The translations under genes were made by a program, and so were the position numbers. Below, in pieces: positions 1 to 6,910 of a stretch of DNA of 15,643 nucleotides (position 1 is the first letter of the stretch; every line of letters starts with the position of its first letter). The notes beneath the pieces were generated by a model, which was given only the letters and a program-made list of their open reading frames with translations, was not told the origin of the DNA and ran no database searches. Source of the stretch: Bacteroidota bacterium (lineage in GTDB: Bacteria; Bacteroidota; Ignavibacteria; SZUA-365); contig JAEYUG010000019.1 of NCBI GenBank assembly GCA_023432805.1, positions 1 to 15,643 on the forward strand. The letters are read 5' to 3'.

Positions 1-50
1 CCCCCCCCCCCCGCCGGGCAAATCGCCGGGGGCGGCCCCCCCCCCCCCCG
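1..50. other. Low-complexity C/G homopolymer contig end
   Basis: The first 50 bases consist of two long C runs around a short mixed stretch. The minus-strand frame stays open here and reads mostly Gly and Pro. Receptors of this family often end in Gly/Pro-rich tails, so part may be genuine. A similar G run closes the other end of the window, which suggests a sequencing or assembly artefact at contig ends. Confidence 0.6.
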
Positions 51-2899
51 CCGGGTCCACCTCCGGCAGGAAAGGCGCGCAGCGTATAGCTGGCCGTCAG
101 CAGCACGTGTCGGCCCAGGACACTCGAGCGGACATCCTCGACGTACGCTTCTGTCGCCATGCGAACAGCGCTGGTATTGCGATTGAGGAGATCAAATACA
201 TTCAGTGAGATCTCGAGACTCTGATCACTGAAGAATTTCCTGCCGATGCTCCCGTTGAGGAGGAGGAAGTCCTGATCATACCCATCTCCCAGTCCATTTG
301 TGAGCGTGTGTGTCAGATCGCCGCGAAGCACCATTCCCTCCCAGAAAATCCAGTTGATGCGGATCGATCCGAGGTGCGAGAAATAATCAGAGTTGCGTTC
401 CGATCCCACTGCATTGCGGAGGATGTTCTGATTGGCGTTGTAGGAGACGGTGAAATCGAAGTTCTCGCTGATGTTGCTCGCGATCACAGCTCCCGTGGTC
501 AGATTGTACATGTCGCCACGGGTTTCAACCCCATTTGTGATACCGGGGGTGCGCGAATACACAACACCTCCCGTCAACGTGAGGTTGGAGGAGATCCATG
601 AGACAGGTTGGCTCCACGTGACGAAGGATCGCAGATTCCGGTACCCGTTCATGTTCACCGGGCGGGTGAGCTGTGCACCGCGTTGCAGGGTGTATCCGCT
701 CGCCAGGACGGTGTCTTGTGTTGCGATGGTCGTGGCCGTCCCGAGGTAGTCGCTGGTCATGCCACCTGAGAGGAAGACGAAGAACCCGCTCAGCGTTGCC
801 ATGTTCGTACGCCCGTAGCGCAGAAACAGCGAATGGGAGTAATCCTGCCGCAGTGCAGGATTACCAGTCGACACGAGCAGGGGGTTGCTGTTGTCGACGG
901 CTTCCTGCAGCTGCGTGACTGACGGGGCCGTCGTGTTCGTCCGATAGTTGATGCGGATGTTTCCGGTCTTGTCGAAGCGCCAGTCCACCTGCGCGCTCGG
1001 CAGCAGGCTGTAGAAGGAGCGGTCGATGAGCGCCTCGGTGGGGAAGGTCTGGTCGCCGGTCAGATCGGCCTTCTGGTACTGCAGCTGCACGAGCGAGTTC
1101 CATCCCTCGCCACGGAGTCGCATGCCAACGCCTCCGCGGTGCGTCATGTATCCGTTGTCAAGGATGCTGCTGAGGTCGGACTGCAGGAGATTGTACTGAC
1201 GAAGCAGGTAGTTGTAGCTCCATGTCCGACGATCGGACTGATTGTCGGAATAGGACGCACCGTAATTGACGAGGAGCAGGGCGGTGGAACTGAACTGCTC
1301 GGTGTAGGAGAGATCGCCGGACATTGAATAGCCCTGGGTATTCGTGGCGGTTGTCTGCCTGACCGTATCGCCGGAGGCAGTGCTGCCGAGGTAATACCGA
1401 TTGTCGGCATCGAGCCAGCTGTCGCCGACGCGATTGTTGCCTGAACCGTTGAGGCTCAGGATGAGCGAGCGTCCCGGCGCCCCCAGACGATGCTTCCATG
1501 TCAATCCGGCGCCGGCATTCCAGAGGTCGTTCTCGCTCCGACTGTCCGACAGCGATGTCGACAGACCATTGCCAAGCGTCGTGGAACTCGCCACGAGATT
1601 GTTCGATGATGATGCCTGGTAGTTCGCCCGTGGTGTGACGATGAAGGTGTTCAGAGTATCGGGGATGTACTCGAAGCGCCCATTCACACGATGATTCCCC
1701 GACCTGCTGCCGTTGCGCGCATCTTCGTCATAGAACTGGCTGGCGTTTCCTGTCAGAAAGTACTGTCGGCTGGTCAGCTGGTCATTCGTGTTCTTCGTGT
1801 GATTGAAGAAATAGCTGCCGCTCGACTTGAGTCCCCACGATGTTTCATCACTGACATTGGTTCCGATCGACCCGGTGGTGGTCAGACCACTCTGCTGTCC
1901 GACCATGAAGTTCGAGAACCCGCCACCACCCCGGCCGGCCATATTCAGGACCATGTTGTCGACCGCGCCTCCGCGTCCGACACCGAGTGCACGCATCCCC
2001 ATGGCCACGAAGCCGCTGCGCGTGTTGATGCCGCTCGCGCCGAGCAGATCCTGGATCGAGAAATTCTGCTGATTGACGTTATTGGTCATGCCGATGACGG
2101 ACACGCGCATCGTATCACCGAAGTAATTGAAATTGCCACCGGCGGAATACCGATCGATCGTTCCATAGCCTGCGCTCATGCGTCCGAAGGATCCGGAGCG
2201 GCGCGTGGCACGCGTGATGATGTTGATGGTTTTCTGCGATTGTCCGTCATCGAAGCCGGTGAGTTCCGACTGATCACTCATCTTGTCATACACCTGCACC
2301 TTGTCGACAATGTCCGCAGGGAGGTTCCGCATCGCGATCGCGGGATCATCACCGAAGAACGTGCGTCCATCGACCAGCAGCTTTGTCACATCCTGGCCAC
2401 CGGCCTTGACCTGTCCCCGGTCGACGGTGACACCGGGGAGCTTGCTGACCAGATCTTCGACGGTGGCGTCGGGATTCGTCTTGAAGCCTGCTGCGTTGTA
2501 CACTGTGGTGTCATCCTTCTGTTCCACAGGCGGGACGCGCGCCTCGACGACGACTTCATCCATGTCCACCGTACCGGGAGCCAGTGCCAGGGTGCCGAGT
2601 TTTTCCGATCCCGGGCGCAGGCGTACCGTGCGCGTGAGCGTGGCATATCCAATGTAGGACACGCGGAGTTCGTAGGAGCCGGGGGCGACGTTCTCGATGG
2701 AGACCTGCCCATTGCGCAGGGTGACCGCACCGTGACGCACTGTGGAATCAGTGCTGCGAACGAGCAGGACATTGGCCCCGGGCAGTGTGGCCTTCGTCGC
2801 GGCATCGGTTATCGTAGCCGTCACTGTGAGCATCTGCTGGGCGGCGGTGTCGATCGTCAGGACGATGAGAAGAAGCGGGAGGAGGGAGCGAAGCGTCAT
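1..2899 (-). CDS. TonB-dependent outer-membrane receptor with N-terminal carboxypeptidase-regulatory domain (3' end cut by window edge)
   Basis: Reading the minus strand from ATG at 2899 gives about 966 codons without a stop to the window edge. Residues 1-20 (MTLRSLLPLLLIVLTIDTAA) form a signal peptide. Residues ~23-105 resemble a CarboxypepD_reg-like beta-sandwich (LPGANVLL, APGSYELRVSYIGY). Residues ~130-235 are a plug domain (TVEDLVSKLPGVTVDRG, LLVDGRTFFGDD, TINIITR). The rest is a beta-barrel rich in alternating aromatic and polar strands, ending near residue 937 with YTLRAF and then a Gly/Pro-rich tail. This order matches the outer-membrane beta-barrel family of TonB-dependent receptors, which move substrates too large for porins using TonB/ExbBD energy; the substrate cannot be told from sequence. 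The barrel's terminal strand is present, so only a few codons should be missing. The last ~17 codons fall in homopolymer-rich sequence and are unreliable. It is divergent from the surface-protein genes. A strong Shine-Dalgarno is not evident at 2899. Confidence 0.9.
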   Translation of the reverse strand, partial: MTLRSLLPLLLIVLTIDTAAQQMLTVTATITDAATKATLPGANVLLVRSTDSTVRHGAVTLRNGQVSIENVAPGSYELRVSYIGYATLTRTVRLRPGSEKLGTLALAPGTVDMDEVVVEARVPPVEQKDDTTVYNAAGFKTNPDATVEDLVSKLPGVTVDRGQVKAGGQDVTKLLVDGRTFFGDDPAIAMRNLPADIVDKVQVYDKMSDQSELTGFDDGQSQKTINIITRATRRSGSFGRMSAGYGTIDRYSAGGNFNYFGDTMRVSVIGMTNNVNQQNFSIQDLLGASGINTRSGFVAMGMRALGVGRGGAVDNMVLNMAGRGGGGFSNFMVGQQSGLTTTGSIGTNVSDETSWGLKSSGSYFFNHTKNTNDQLTSRQYFLTGNASQFYDEDARNGSRSGNHRVNGRFEYIPDTLNTFIVTPRANYQASSSNNLVASSTTLGNGLSTSLSDSRSENDLWNAGAGLTWKHRLGAPGRSLILSLNGSGNNRVGDSWLDADNRYYLGSTASGDTVRQTTATNTQGYSMSGDLSYTEQFSSTALLLVNYGASYSDNQSDRRTWSYNYLLRQYNLLQSDLSSILDNGYMTHRGGVGMRLRGEGWNSLVQLQYQKADLTGDQTFPTEALIDRSFYSLLPSAQVDWRFDKTGNIRINYRTNTTAPSVTQLQEAVDNSNPLLVSTGNPALRQDYSHSLFLRYGRTNMATLSGFFVFLSGGMTSDYLGTATTIATQDTVLASGYTLQRGAQLTRPVNMNGYRNLRSFVTWSQPVSWISSNLTLTGGVVYSRTPGITNGVETRGDMYNLTTGAVIASNISENFDFTVSYNANQNILRNAVGSERNSDYFSHLGSIRINWIFWEGMVLRGDLTHTLTNGLGDGYDQDFLLLNGSIGRKFFSDQSLEISLNVFDLLNRNTSAVRMATEAYVEDVRSSVLGRHVLLTASYTLRAFPAGGGPGGGGGGRPRRFARRGGG

Positions 2900-3000
2900 G
2901 TCGGAATCATCGTTGCAGGGTGTACAGGAAGTCGGGCGCGCGGAGTCGTGCCACCTCGATTTGACACGCACACGATGCACCGCGTTGCACGTCGGCGAAA

Positions 3001-3020
3001 AATACGCAGATCTGCGTATT
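3001..3020. promoter_or_regulatory. Perfect 20-bp palindrome, candidate operator or leader hairpin
   Basis: AATACGCAGATCTGCGTATT is its own reverse complement over all 20 bases. It lies about 100 bp upstream of the receptor start and about 200 bp upstream of the plus-strand gene at 3222. The half-site AATACGCAG recurs at 3122-3130. On the minus strand the palindrome runs straight into a short T tract, so as RNA it could fold into an 8-bp stem with a GATC loop followed by U residues. It could be a dimeric repressor site or a leader hairpin; the sequence alone does not decide. Confidence 0.5.
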
Positions 3021-3105
3021 CTCCCGCGTCCAGATATCGGCTACATTGATGCACACCTCCTCGAGTACTAGTCCCGCATGTTCGACCGTCCCCATGGGCC
3101 GGTTT

Positions 3106-3118
3106 GATACGTCGTATC
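3106..3118. promoter_or_regulatory. Short dyad GATACG-T-CGTATC, possible regulator site
   Basis: A 13-bp hyphenated palindrome with 6-bp arms lies about 105 bp upstream of the gene at 3222, close to the second AATACGCAG half-site. A dyad this short can arise by chance. Its placement among several other dyads in the divergent gap is the only support. Confidence 0.25.
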
Positions 3119-3221
3119 GCGAATACGCAGGTACCAGTTCGCATGATGCATACTGCATCGTGGATCATGTGCGTGTGGTGGAGGTGTCCGCTTCCCACTC
3201 CGACACGTATCGAGGTTTCCC

Positions 3222-3704
3222 ATGCGCAGCGCCTTCCTGATCGTCCTCATTCTCCTGACCACTGCCGCCTGCGCACAGAGCATTTCCCCCTCGACCATTG
3301 CGGTTACAGGTGGCGCTTCGCAGGGTGGAGTGTCGCTCACCTGGACGCTCGGCCAGGAGGCAGTGGGGGTGTTTACTGCTCCCGGCCGGCAGCTGAGCCT
3401 TGGGTTCCAGCAGCCGTTTCTCGAGGTGATCTCAGGTGTGGAAGTGCTGACCCCCTACGCGTTCACCGTGTTTCCAAATCCCATGCAGGATCATCTGCAG
3501 GTGGTCGTCTCGCATGCGACAGAGGAACTTGTGCTGCAACTGCACGATCTGTTCGGGCGTGTGCTTGACGCCCGCACCGTGACGGCCGGCACGTCGATCC
3601 TCACCTACGCGATGGCATCGCATGCGCCAGGTACGTATTACCTCGTTGTCACGACTGCGGCTGGTGTCCGTCGTGAAATCCACAAACTCCTCAAGACCCA
3701 GTAG
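3222..3704 (+). CDS. Small secreted protein with T9SS type A C-terminal sorting domain
   Basis: The 160-aa product begins with a signal peptide (MRSAFLIVLILLTTAACAQS). It continues with a short module (SISPSTIAVTGGASQGG, TLGQEAVG, LSLGFQQPF) typical of small secreted Bacteroidota proteins of unknown function. Residues ~80-160 are a T9SS sorting domain (FTVFPNPMQDHLQVVV, LHDLFGRVL, PGTYYLVV), which directs export across the outer membrane and is usually removed or replaced by a lipid anchor. GAGG lies 6 bp before the ATG and supports this start. The residues TAAC at 14-17 are a borderline lipobox, so cleavage by signal peptidase II instead of I is possible. It is the first of three same-strand surface genes, 51 bp ahead of the next. 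Little mature protein remains outside the sorting domain (about 60 residues), so it may be an accessory or structural subunit and not an enzyme. Confidence 0.85.
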   Translation: MRSAFLIVLILLTTAACAQSISPSTIAVTGGASQGGVSLTWTLGQEAVGVFTAPGRQLSLGFQQPFLEVISGVEVLTPYAFTVFPNPMQDHLQVVVSHATEELVLQLHDLFGRVLDARTVTAGTSILTYAMASHAPGTYYLVVTTAAGVRREIHKLLKTQ

Positions 3705-3755
3705 TCATCCTCCCGCTTCGCTCCAGAGACGAACACATACTTCAAGGTTGCCACA

Positions 3756-6700
3756 ATGAAATCCTACCGCTGGATCTTTCTCGCGCTCACGTTCTGCTGT
3801 GTGCAGGCGTTGCATGCGCAGGTTCCACAATTCATGAACTACCAGGGCGTCGCGCGCGACGACGCAGGAAAGGTGCTTCAGGACAAGGCGCTGTCGCTGC
3901 GTCTGAGCATCGTGCGCGGGGGACCCGCCGGTGAGGTCGCCTACAGCGAGATCCATCCCGTTGTGACGAATGCACTCGGTCTCTTCACCCTGCAAGTCGG
4001 CGGAGGTGTGATCGAATCAGGTCTGTTCAGTTCGATCATGTGGGCGAAGGACACCTACTGGCTCCGCGTGGAGATGGATGAATCCGGTGGGCGTTCGTTT
4101 CGGCTTATGGGCTCCTCGCAGCTTCTGTCCGTGCCGTACGCGTTCGAAGCAGCGCATGCGCAGTCCGCCGCGCGTCTCGACGCGCCGACGGGGGGTAATG
4201 CGCAGACGGCTTCCGCCGGGACGCCCGGCACCCCCTGGGTGGTAGAAGGAAATGCGGATACAGATCCCACCATGCATTTCGTGGGCACGACCGACAGGAA
4301 GGATCTTGTCTTCCGCACCTCGAATGTCGAGCGGATGCGTCTGACCTACACAGGCAACTATGGCATCGGGACGACAACACCTGAGAGCCGCGTTGGCATT
4401 GCTGGCAATCTGACAATCGGCAGCGGCTGGGCAGGATCGCACGGCGCTCCCGTCGACGGCGCATTGATTCAGGGTCGCGTGGGCATCAATGAACCGAACC
4501 CCGTCTCGCACCTCGACATCGGGGGCGGCATGGTGGTCGGTGAAACGTTTTCCGGGCTGTATCAGAGTCCCCTCAACGGCGCGCTGTTCGAAGGGAGTGT
4601 CGGCATCGGCACCGCGGGTCCCGGCAGCATGCTGAGCGTCAACGGCGGGCTCTCGATCGGCCGTCTCTTCTCGGGAAACACCGCACCTCCTGATGGTGCG
4701 ATCATCGAAGGCCGTCTCGGTGTCGGCACCTCGATTCCCGCGAGCCTGTTCGGCGTGGCAGGCGGCATGTCGGTTGGTGCGATGTACGCGAAGACCTATC
4801 CCGCGCCACAAAACGGAGCGCTGTTCGAGGGCACGGTCGGCATCGGGACGACTGCTCCCGTCAGCAAACTCGCGATCGCCGGAAACCTTGCGGTCGGAAG
4901 CAATTATGCGGGGACGCAGAGTGCTCCCTCGCAGGGTGCGCTCATCGAGGGCACGGTCGGGATCGGCACTGTGACACCTGCCAGCAAGCTCAGTGTCGAT
5001 GGGGGATTCGCGCTCGGCTCGTCGTATGCCGGTGTCAGCGCGGCTCCCACCAACGGCGCCATCATCGAGGGAAGTGTCGGTATCGGCACCAGCACTCCGC
5101 AATACAAGCTCGAGGTGATCGGCGGCACCCGCACCAGTGGGAATGCGATCATCAACGGCACGCTCGATGTCGACGGCATCGCCTCGTTCAAGAATCCCGC
5201 CGAGTCGACCGCACCGGGCAACGGCGCGCTGATCGTGACCGGCGGTGCCGGCATCGGCAAGGATCTGTTTGTCGGACGGGATCTGACCGTGATGCGCAAC
5301 GGTCTGATCAACGGTGATTTCGAAGTGAAGGGCACGAGCACGTTCAAGGATCTGATCGTCACCAACAACGCCTCGATCGGCAATGATCTGAGTGTGACGC
5401 GCAACGCCACGATCGGCGGACTGTTCCGGCTTACCAACGAGACGCAGTCGACCAGCGCGGCGACAGGCGCAGGTGTGGTGACGGGCGGCGTCGGAATCGG
5501 CAAGAATCTCAATGTCGGTGGCAACGCGAGCGTGACCGGAACGGGCGCCTTCGGTGGGGCGGTCGTGATTCAGCCCTCCTCGATGCCCTCGAACAGTCAG
5601 GGCGACAAGTCCGCATATCCCCTGCAGATCAAGGGCGCGCGCCAGGGCATTTCGATCGAGATCAACACCAGCCGGAACGGGAGCAATTCCTTCGCGACCT
5701 TCTGGGATACGAACGGCAAACAGGGCAGCATCGATGGCCAGACCGCGACAGAGATCTTGACCGATCCCGAGTGGATCATCCAGACGATCATCGATGCGAT
5801 CAACCTCACCTTCGCCATCACCGATCAGATCGCAAGTGCGACATCGGTCAATGTCTGCGTGGGTCTTGGGGTGGTGACCTGTCCGCCGATCATCTCGTTC
5901 AACATCGGTAGCGCAATCAAGCTTGCGGTTGCCATTGCGCAACCGATTCTGACGCAGGCCGTGCTGTTTGCGAACGTCGGCGTGAGCTACTCGTCGGGTT
6001 CGGCCGATTACGCCGAGTGGCTTCCGCGGGTGGATGCGTCAGAACGCATGATGCCCGGTGATATTGTGGGCGTGCGCGGAGGGAAGATTTCCAAGAGCAT
6101 CGAGCACGCGGAACATTTCATGGTGATTTCCACCAATCCCGCAGTGATCGGCAACCAGCCGCAGCCATCGGAAGAACATCTCTACGAGAAGGTCGGCTTC
6201 CTCGGGCAGGTGCCGGTCAAGGTGCTGGGTGCCGTTGCGGTCGGCGACTACATTCTCCCGTCGGGTCGCAATGACGGCTCGGGCATCGCGCGCCGTGCCG
6301 GTGACATGACGATTGCCGACTACGGTCGCATTGTCGGTCGTGCGTGGTCATCGGGCGACAGTCCCCATCTGAACTATGTCAACGTGCTGATCGCCACGCA
6401 GACCGGGGAGTTGGCCGATGTGGCGAAGGCGCAGCAGACGAAAATTGACGCGCTGAACACGGAGATGGCGAGCCTGAAGGCCGCCCTTCGCGAGCTGCTG
6501 CCGGATCTCGACGAGCGCATGGCGCGTGCGTCGGGCGGTGCCGTGCAGCCGGGTGCCGTGCAGACCCAGGTGCAGCCCGCGACACCGGTTGTTCCGCTTG
6601 CCGGTCAACATAGTCTGCGCGCGATGTTCGGTGAGAATTACATCGATCCCGACATGATGGCACAGGCGTTTGCGGCACTCGAGCAGTCGTATCGCGAGCA

Positions 6701-6854
6701 GGGTGTGGACATCGAGGGCAACGAGGCGCTCAAGCGCCTGCTGCGCGACCGCAGCGTCCAGAACGAGGCGATCGCCCGTCTGCAGACGCGCTTCAACGCG
6801 GCGATCGAGCAGATGGATACGATTCACCGCACCATGAATCCGTCGCAGAGGTGA
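3756..6854 (+). CDS. Large secreted tail-fibre-like repeat protein
   Basis: The 1032-aa product has a signal peptide (residues 1-22, ending ALHAQ). An N-terminal domain at ~23-130 (VPQFMNYQGVARDDAGKVL, GLFTLQVGGG, LLSVPYAF) is common at the start of Bacteroidota proteins annotated as tail-fibre-like. Residues ~210-448 hold six ~40-residue repeats carrying VGIGTxxP, and ~483-595 hold two longer STxxxGAxxVTGGxGIGK units. A hydrophobic segment with two cysteines (CVGLGVVTC) spans ~670-745. Residues ~749-881 (SADYAEWLPR, PGDIVGV, VISTNPAVIGN, VPVKVLGAV) match a conserved module near the C-termini of fibre proteins that resembles autoprocessing or chaperone regions; that comparison is inference. 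A heptad-like helical segment (~885-926), a Gln/Val/Pro linker and a final helical region follow. No T9SS sorting domain is visible, unlike both neighbours. AAGG lies 8 bp before the ATG. The likely role is an extracellular, possibly trimeric, fibre or adhesin. Confidence 0.85.
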   Translation: MKSYRWIFLALTFCCVQALHAQVPQFMNYQGVARDDAGKVLQDKALSLRLSIVRGGPAGEVAYSEIHPVVTNALGLFTLQVGGGVIESGLFSSIMWAKDTYWLRVEMDESGGRSFRLMGSSQLLSVPYAFEAAHAQSAARLDAPTGGNAQTASAGTPGTPWVVEGNADTDPTMHFVGTTDRKDLVFRTSNVERMRLTYTGNYGIGTTTPESRVGIAGNLTIGSGWAGSHGAPVDGALIQGRVGINEPNPVSHLDIGGGMVVGETFSGLYQSPLNGALFEGSVGIGTAGPGSMLSVNGGLSIGRLFSGNTAPPDGAIIEGRLGVGTSIPASLFGVAGGMSVGAMYAKTYPAPQNGALFEGTVGIGTTAPVSKLAIAGNLAVGSNYAGTQSAPSQGALIEGTVGIGTVTPASKLSVDGGFALGSSYAGVSAAPTNGAIIEGSVGIGTSTPQYKLEVIGGTRTSGNAIINGTLDVDGIASFKNPAESTAPGNGALIVTGGAGIGKDLFVGRDLTVMRNGLINGDFEVKGTSTFKDLIVTNNASIGNDLSVTRNATIGGLFRLTNETQSTSAATGAGVVTGGVGIGKNLNVGGNASVTGTGAFGGAVVIQPSSMPSNSQGDKSAYPLQIKGARQGISIEINTSRNGSNSFATFWDTNGKQGSIDGQTATEILTDPEWIIQTIIDAINLTFAITDQIASATSVNVCVGLGVVTCPPIISFNIGSAIKLAVAIAQPILTQAVLFANVGVSYSSGSADYAEWLPRVDASERMMPGDIVGVRGGKISKSIEHAEHFMVISTNPAVIGNQPQPSEEHLYEKVGFLGQVPVKVLGAVAVGDYILPSGRNDGSGIARRAGDMTIADYGRIVGRAWSSGDSPHLNYVNVLIATQTGELADVAKAQQTKIDALNTEMASLKAALRELLPDLDERMARASGGAVQPGAVQTQVQPATPVVPLAGQHSLRAMFGENYIDPDMMAQAFAALEQSYREQGVDIEGNEALKRLLRDRSVQNEAIARLQTRFNAAIEQMDTIHRTMNPSQR
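4383..5099 (+). repeat. Six tandem ~120-bp coding repeats (40-aa GxVGIGT units)
   Basis: Residues ~210-448 of the fibre-like protein comprise six consecutive units of 39-40 residues. The pattern is SxLxVxGGLxIGxxYxG, then xxAPxNGAxIEG and xVGIGTxxP. The sequences diverge at nucleotide level, so the array is old or selected at protein level and not a recent duplication. Such short glycine-rich repeats generally form beta-solenoid or trimeric fibre shafts. Confidence 0.85.
5202..5540 (+). repeat. Two copies of an 80-aa-spaced STxxxGAxxVTGGxGIGK coding repeat
   Basis: ESTAPGNGALIVTGGAGIGK begins at 5202 and the related TQSTSAATGAGVVTGGVGIG begins at 5442, exactly 240 bp later. Each is followed by a similar DLFVG/NLNVGG strand and a run of short VxGxxxF strands. 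This second repeat type follows the six-unit array and looks like a continuation of the fibre shaft. Confidence 0.75.
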
Positions 6855-6910
6855 ATACGATGACCATTCAAACACAGAAGATGCATACCTACTCACGGTC
6901 GAGGAACACC

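Larger units (their letters stand above)
2900..3221. promoter_or_regulatory. Divergent intergenic regulatory region between the receptor and the surface-protein genes
   Basis: This 322-bp gap separates two genes transcribed away from each other, so both promoters should lie here. It has more A/T than its flanks and is rich in dyads: a perfect 20-bp palindrome (3001-3020), GATACG-T-CGTATC (3106-3118), and overlapping hairpins GATGCA-TAC-TGCATC (3145-3159) and CATGAT-N16-ATCATG (3142-3169). A weak minus-strand frame (3158 to 2907) ends 7 bp before the receptor start. I could not identify a convincing promoter of either the sigma-70 or the Bacteroidetes TTTG/TAnnTTTG type for either gene. Confidence 0.6.

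Noticed and set aside
1691..3049. Open plus-strand frame of 452 codons
   Set aside because: It lies antisense to the TonB-dependent receptor, has no recognisable domain and an arginine/histidine-rich low-quality composition. It is a shadow of GC-biased codon use in the real gene.
2907..3158. 83-codon minus-strand frame in the divergent gap
   Set aside because: It has no SD at its ATG, third-position GC of about 60% (below what I would expect for a gene here) and no known motif. I kept it only as a possible leader in a finding, not as a gene.
4383..5099. Regular ~120-bp repeats as a possible CRISPR or satellite
   Set aside because: The units are in frame inside a long coding region and conserved as protein, with no invariant 23-47 bp repeat or unique spacers.
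4017..5942. Open minus-strand frame of 641 codons
   Set aside because: It is antisense to the repeat region of the fibre-like protein. Its apparent periodicity is the reverse of the real repeats, and it has no signal peptide, domain or RBS.
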